A DNA stretch of 64,000 nt from Camelus bactrianus. Taxonomy: Eukaryota; Chordata; Mammalia; Artiodactyla; Camelidae. The stretch lies in NCBI RefSeq assembly GCF_048773025.1, contig NC_133559.1, positions 11,624,501 through 11,688,500 on the forward strand. Reading direction: 5' to 3'. Within the stretch, counting starts at the first letter, position 1, and the number at the start of each line of letters is the position of its first letter. Made by a program: the position numbers and the translations under genes. The notes beneath the pieces were generated by a model. The model did not search any database. It was not told the origin of the DNA and saw only the letters and a program-made list of their open reading frames with translations. Of the stretch, positions 58,571 through 64,000 are shown in pieces.

Positions 58571-61500
58571 ATTATTTTCAAGAGTCCATGAACATTTACA
58601 AAATTTGACCAAATGCTGAGCCATAAAGTAATTTTAAATCTAGAAATCAACATAAGGAAATACACATTTTTTAAAAATCCCTATTTTCTTGAGTGAACTT
58701 AATGGTGAAAGAAGAAATCATAATACAAATCAGAAAATATTTTAAATTAATTAATAGTGAAAATATTATATATAAAAACTTATGGGATGCAGCTAAAGCC
58801 ACAATTAGAGAGGAAATTACAGTCTTAAATATATTGTTATAAAATAACAAGGCTGAAAATAAGCTTTCAATCTCATCATCCACAAAAAGAACAAATTAAG
58901 TGAAAAAAGAGAGAGTGGATGCAGAGAAAGAGGAAATGGAAAACAGTTATACAGTAGAACCATTTTTATTCATAAAAAAATTAAGATACATTAGTGCAAA
59001 GATAGACTGATCAAAAGAAATGTGACAAGGTACAAAAAACAATATTGGGAATTTTCTTAAGACATCACTATAGAACTTATAGATGTTAATAAGATCTTAA
59101 GAGTTATGAACTGCTTTATGTCAATAAGTTTTAAAATTTAGAAGAAATAGAAAATTGTCTACTATTAAGTAAATTGGGTTGATATTGAAAAACCTTCTCG
59201 TAAGGTAAACTCCAAGCCTACTTGATTTCACTAGTTTATTCTACCAAATGTTTTAAAAGAAATAACTCCAATCTTAGACAAATCCTTTCAGAGATAGAAA
59301 AAGATAATACTTCTGAACTAGTTTTATAAAGTTATACCTTGACACCAAAACCAGAAAATAACCAGAAAATCCCCAACATCATATTTCTAAAAACCCATGA
59401 GTCAAAGAACAAATCCCAGTGGGATTTGGAAAATATTTAGAACTAAGTAATAATAAATATCAAAGCATAGAATACAATTAGAGCAGTGCTTAGATGGAAA
59501 TGTACAGCTTTAAATTTATATACTAGAAAAGAAGAAAGTTTGCAAGTCAATAATCTAAGTTTCAATCTCAATAAACTAATAAAAAGAACAGTAATTATAA
59601 TAATGATGATAATCATAACCCAAAGAAAGAAACAATAAAGTTAAGAGCAGGCATCAATGGAATAGAAGAAGGCAAATATAGAGCAGAGAAGATCAGTAAA
59701 GCCAAAAGTAAATTCTTCAAATAAAAAAAGTTAAAATTTATATATTTCTAGCAAAATCTAAAGAAAAGGGGGAAAATAAATTGACAATACCAGAAATGGA
59801 AAAAGATATCACTAGGGATCCTGCAGACATTAAAATAAGAAGAAAATATTATAAATAACTTTATGTCAATAAACTTGGAAAAAATTAAATGGCTAAAATT
59901 TCTTCCAAAGTATGCATACCAATACCGACACAAGAAGAAAAATGAATTTAAAGAGTGCTAAATACATTAAAGTTGAATCCATACTTTAAAATCTCCCTAC
60001 AAATCTTCCACATGGCTTCACTGGTGGATTTTCCAAACATTTAAGAATTAATACCAACATCTTACATAGAATAGAAACTCATTTTTTTAAGTAAAACCCT
60101 GATAACAAAACTTGATAACAACCTAACAAAAAACGAAAATTACAGGCTAATGTCTCTCATGAACATAAATGCAAATTGAACATTAGCAAACTGAACCTAG
60201 CAGTGTATAAAAAGAATAATATATCCTAAACAAGTGAGATTTATCCCAAGTATTTAAAGTTTATTAACATTTTAAAATCAATGAATGTAATTCAACATGC
60301 TAACAGAACAAAAGAGAAAAATAAATGATAGTTTTAATAGGTACAGAAGAGATATTTGTTAAAATTCAACACACATTCATGATTTTTTTTAACTTTCACC
60401 TAACTAGGAATGGAAGGAAATTTTCTCAATCCAATTAAAGTGTGTACCAAAAACTACAGCTAAAATCATACTCTATGATAAAATATAAAATGCTTTTCCC
60501 CTGATTTCAGGAATAAGACAAGGACTTGATAAACATCCCTTTCAGTTAGCAATGTACTGGAGGTCATAGCTAGTTCAACAGAACAAGAAAACAAATGAAA
60601 AGAATAAAAATTGGAAATGAATAAGTAAAACTGTCATTATTCATATGATATAAATGTGTATGTAGGATTATATGAAAAATTATTTTGAATGTATTAAGTC
60701 AGTTTAGCAAGGTTACTAGATACAAGGTCATTACATAAAAATTACTTGTATTGCTATACATTAGCACAAACATATAAAAAATGAAATTTTGAAAACATTA
60801 CTATTTTCAACAGTACCAAAAAAATCAAATGCCTAGAAATAAACTCAACAAGAAATGTTTAAGACCCATATACTTAATGCAACAAAAGATTTCTGAGAAA
60901 AATTTAGAGTCAAATAAATAGAGGTGTATACCTTGTTTTTATTGGAAGACTTATAGTTAAGATGTCAGTATTTCCCTAAATTAATCTACAGATTTAAAAG
61001 AATTTCAGTTAAAATCCTAGCAGGTTATTTTCATAGAAATTGACAAATTGATTCTAAAATGTATATAGAAATGTGAAGAACATAGAATAGACAAGGCAAT
61101 CTTGAAGAACAAAACTAGATTTTCACCCCCCAATATCAAGAGGTATTATAAAACTTCAAAAATTAAAGACAGTATGCTATTATTACCAAGATAGAAAAAT
61201 AGTCAGTGGGATATAATAGTCTAGACATACATGGTCTTTTTAAATAAATGATATTGACTCAGTTGGATATCCATAAGAAAAAAATAACAAATCTTGACAT
61301 CTCCCTCACACCACATGTAACAATTAATTCAAAATATATCATAGATGTAAATATGAATGCTAAAATTTAAGCTCCTAGAAGAAATCATAAGAGATTATTT
61401 TCTATGCCTTGCGGTAGACAATTTTTTTTTAACAGGACAAAAAAAATTGCTAACCATAAAAGAAGATTAATACATTGGACTTCATTAAAACTTAGAACTT

Positions 61501-61603
61501 CCATTTGGCAAAAGATAACATAAAAAGAGTGAAAAAGCAAGACACAGACTGAGAGAAAATGTTTGCAACACATATATTTAATAAAGAGCTCATATCCAGA
61601 ACA
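58571..61603 (+). mobile_element. Old L1 ORF2-region sequence
   Basis: AT-rich decayed L1 sequence in sense orientation. Segments such as GACCAAATGCTGAGCCATAA, TAGAGCAGTGCTTAGATGGA and CTTCCATTTGGCAAAAGATA follow ORF2-derived order. It continues beyond the Tigger1 insert at 62956. Confidence 0.7.
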
Positions 61604-62955
61604 CAGGCACACCTTGGAGATAACACAGTTTCAGGTCCAGACCACAATAAAGCAAATACTGTAATAAAGAAAGCCACACAATTTTTGGTTTCCAAATGCA
61701 TATAAAAGTTATGTTTACCATATACTATGGTCTATTAAGTGTGCAATAGCATTATGTCTATAAAGAACAATACAGTGCACAAACCTTAATTAACAATTCT
61801 TAAAAAAAAAAATTCTTTATCGCTAAAAAATGCTAACCATCATCTGAGCCTTCAGCAAGTTGTAATCTTTTTGCTGATGGAAGGTCTTGCCTCAGTGTTC
61901 ATGGATGATGACTGGTCAGGGTGGTGGTTGGTGAAGATAGGCTAGCTGTGGCAATTTCTTAAAATAACACAACAGTGAAGTTTGCCACCATCGATTGTCT
62001 CCTCCTTTAACAAATGATTTCTCTAGAGTAGATAATGCCACAGTAGAACTTTCAAAATCCCCTCAAAACCTGCCACTACTTTATCAACTAAGTTTATATA
62101 ATGTTCTTAATCTTTTGCTGTGGTACAATAAATGTTCACATACTGAGATTTACGGAAGTCATTCTGGCTTACACATGAGTTAACTTGAATTTATGCTAAC
62201 TAAACTAGCCTGTTTGTGGCCTATCAAACGTACATTGCACATTTTCTTTAATTATTAAAGAAAAGAGCACATTGGCCAGAAGTAAAGAATATCCATGTTA
62301 AAAGTAAAGATTAAATGCCCCTCTTCCTGGGACACTAATGCTGGGACACTGATGCTGGTACTCATTTGATGATTAAGACGCCCTCTCCATTCCCAGGTGC
62401 CAAGGCCATACTGACTCGCTGTATATGTGCCGGTCTGTTCTTTTTTTTTTAAACCTTGAAGAAATGTAACCCTGACTTGTCTAATGTTCTTTGTTCTAAC
62501 AAGATACAAAACTGTGCTGAAAACCTTGCTTATCCATAGCAACTTCTCAGAGTAATCTGGGAAATAGGCTTCCAGGCTAGTCCTCAGTTCGTCTCAAATA
62601 AAACTCTCTATTATTCTTATCATTGATTGTTTATTGATTAATTTTGTCAACAGTTGGCATTTTAACAATTAAGTTCACAGGGGCACAGTTTGTGGTGCCC
62701 AAAAACAATTACAATGGTGACATCAAAGATATCTGACCACAGATCACCATAACAAATATAATGATAATGAAAAAGTTTGAAATATTGTGAGAATTACCAA
62801 AATGTGGCAAAGACACAAAGTGAGCAAATGATGTTAGGAAAGTGGCACCAATAGACTTGCTCAACACAGAGTTGCTACAAATCTTCCATTTGTACAAAAA
62901 ACTCAGTATCTGTGAAATGCAATAAAGTGAAGCTCAATAAGACAAGGTATGCCTG
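61604..62955 (+). mobile_element. Tigger1 (TcMar-Tigger) DNA transposon, internally reduced
   Basis: Terminal inverted repeats are CAGGCACACCTTGGAGATA at the left and ACAAGGTATGCCTG at the right. The left arm (GTGCAATAGCATTATGTCTA, CAGGGTGGTGGTTGGTGAAG) and right arm (ATAATGAAAAAGTTTGAAAT, AATACGAAGT-like) follow Tigger1. The transposase-coding middle is missing, so it is non-autonomous. It interrupts an L1: AGAGCTCATATCCAGAACA on the left joins TATAAAGAATTCCTAAAAAT on the right, though the expected TA duplication has decayed. An LTR-like insert occupies part of its interior. Confidence 0.85.
62120..62655 (+). mobile_element. LTR-like insert inside Tigger1
   Basis: The stretch between the two Tigger1 arms carries CTTCTCAGAGTAATCTGGGA, CAAATAAAACTCTCTATTAT and an end near TTTTGTCAACA, the 3' pattern of an ERV LTR. 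Boundaries and family are uncertain. No retroviral protein sequence is attached. Confidence 0.45.
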
Positions 62956-63650
62956 TGTATAAAGAATTCCTAAAAATCAGTAAGAAATAAACTGACAACT
63001 CAACAATTTTAAAAAAAAATGGCAGAAGACTTGAGCAGGCATTTTATAAAAAATGAGATCCAATTGGCCAAAAAGTATGCAAAGGGCCCCCAACATTGTT
63101 GGATATCAGAAAAAAATGAGACTCTACTACATCCCCACCCAAATGGCAAACATTTAAAAGACTGAAAATTCTAAGCATTGACAGGGATGAGGAGTAACTG
63201 AGACTCTCATTCATTACTAGTGGGAATATAAATGGTACAACCACTTTGGAAAACTGACATCTTTTAACCACGTTCTATTCATGTAATGTTACACAGCAAC
63301 AAAAATGAATAAACTACTTCTACCAGCAAAAATGTGGATGGACATTTTTGTGGATCCTATCAGGCTGGTTATTAATAAAGAAGTCAGTCACAAAAGTATA
63401 TAGTAAAAGCTGTTACATATATGAAGTTCAAAATCAGGAAAAAAATTAATCTATGATAAGAGAGGTTAGAATATTGGTTAACTTTGAAGGGAATATCATC
63501 TTGGAGGGAGCACAAAGAAGCCTAGAAATGTTTTATATTTTGAAATGGGTTGTGGTTACATGTACATATATATATAAATGTTCATCAAGCTGTTCACTTA
63601 AACTCTTTGTACATGACTGTAAGTTATATCTTGATAAAAATATAAAACAT
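62956..63650 (+). mobile_element. Continuation of the interrupted L1, ORF2 end and 3' part
   Basis: GAATTCCTAAAAATCAGTAA, AGACTTGAGCAGGCATTTTA, TAGTGGGAATATAAATGGTA and GGTTGTGGTTACATGTACAT follow L1 3' order, continuing the L1 broken at 61603. Confidence 0.75.
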
Positions 63651-63834
63651 AAAAGAGGAGTACTTGCTAATTCTTATAGAGTTGTTCTGATCATTAAACT
63701 AAGTAAAAGATACTTTGATAAGAGCTAATAGAATGTTGCCACTGTATAAACATTGCCACAGCAAGAGTGGAGATATAGACAATTTCTGCACTCATCTTTT
63801 GGCTAAATATTAGAAAAGTCTTCCTAAGAAATAG

Positions 63835-64000
63835 CAAGTGATATCAATCATATATGGAATCTGAAAAAAAAAAAAAAAAGACAAATGAACTTATTTATAA
63901 AACAGAAACAGACTCACAGACATAGGAAACAAACTTATGGCTACCAGAGGGGAAGGGGGTGGGAAGGGGTAAATTGGGAGTTCGAGATTTGCAGATACTG
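63835..64000 (+). mobile_element. Younger L1 3' end, running off the window
   Basis: CAATCATATATGGAATCTGA, GACAAATGAACTTATTTATA, AACAGACTCACAGACATAGG and AAATTGGGAGTTCGAGATTT match the L1 3' end also seen at 47230-47370. It is cut by the window edge. Confidence 0.85.

Noticed and set aside
56216-64000. Search for the CD244 signal-peptide exon
   Set aside because: No minus-strand leader with a suitable phase-1 donor was seen; the sequence is mostly retropseudogene and L1. The exon is probably right of the window.

Overview
This window looks like nuclear DNA of a camelid (camel, alpaca or vicuna lineage). The main clue is a tRNA-derived SINE with an A box like TAGCTCAGTGGT and a B box like GGTTCAATCCCCAGT, followed by a short CTCCA-type tail; I count eight copies and recognise it as the camelid vic-type SINE. 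Artiodactyl-style L1 3' ends, MIR, L2, MaLR LTRs, Tigger1 and MER5A are also present. The layout is mammalian: short Ig exons, GT-AG introns, and about two thirds repeats and introns. I see no prokaryotic features, CRISPR array or viral genome.

The window covers part of the SLAM (signalling lymphocytic activation molecule) receptor cluster, equivalent to human 1q23. Three SLAM-family genes are visible. (1) 11,498-19,154, minus strand: a LY9-like gene with a signal exon and four Ig exons (V-C2-V-C2). The third coding exon is one base short of a whole number of codons, and no transmembrane or tail exon could be found, so it may be a pseudogene, a gene with a missing end, or one affected by a sequence error. 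I know of no such inverted neighbour in the human cluster. (2) 24,381-42,845, plus strand: a complete LY9 (CD229) gene in ten coding exons, 657 codons plus stop, with two ITSM tyrosine motifs in the tail. (3) 45,757-56,215, minus strand: CD244 (2B4), coding exons 2-9, with four ITSMs; its signal-peptide exon must lie beyond the right edge.

Region by region: 1-10.8 kb is repeat-rich (a SINE, an inverted pair of related solo LTRs flanking an ERVL-type LTR, another old LTR, a HAL1/L1 element in antisense, and a solo LTR at 10.4-10.8 kb). 11.5-19.2 kb is the LY9-like gene. 19.2-24.4 kb is the divergent intergenic spacer between it and LY9, with two antisense MaLR-type LTRs and a SINE. 24.4-43.2 kb is LY9, with a MaLR fossil in intron 2 and an inverted SINE pair in intron 4. 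43.2-44.6 kb is the convergent gap between LY9 and CD244. 44.6-56.2 kb is CD244. 57.1-57.8 kb is an intronless CRISP2-like retropseudogene cut short by an L1. 57.8-64 kb is AT-rich L1 sequence holding a Tigger1 element that itself contains an LTR-like insert.

Functionally, LY9 is a homophilic receptor on T, B and innate-like lymphocytes and CD244 is the CD48 receptor on NK and CD8 T cells. Both signal through TxYxxV/I motifs that bind the SH2 adaptors SAP (SH2D1A) and EAT-2 (SH2D1B). Exon calls rest on reading frame, phase-1 Ig exon boundaries, GT-AG sites and recalled similarity to human and mouse proteins; no database search was run.
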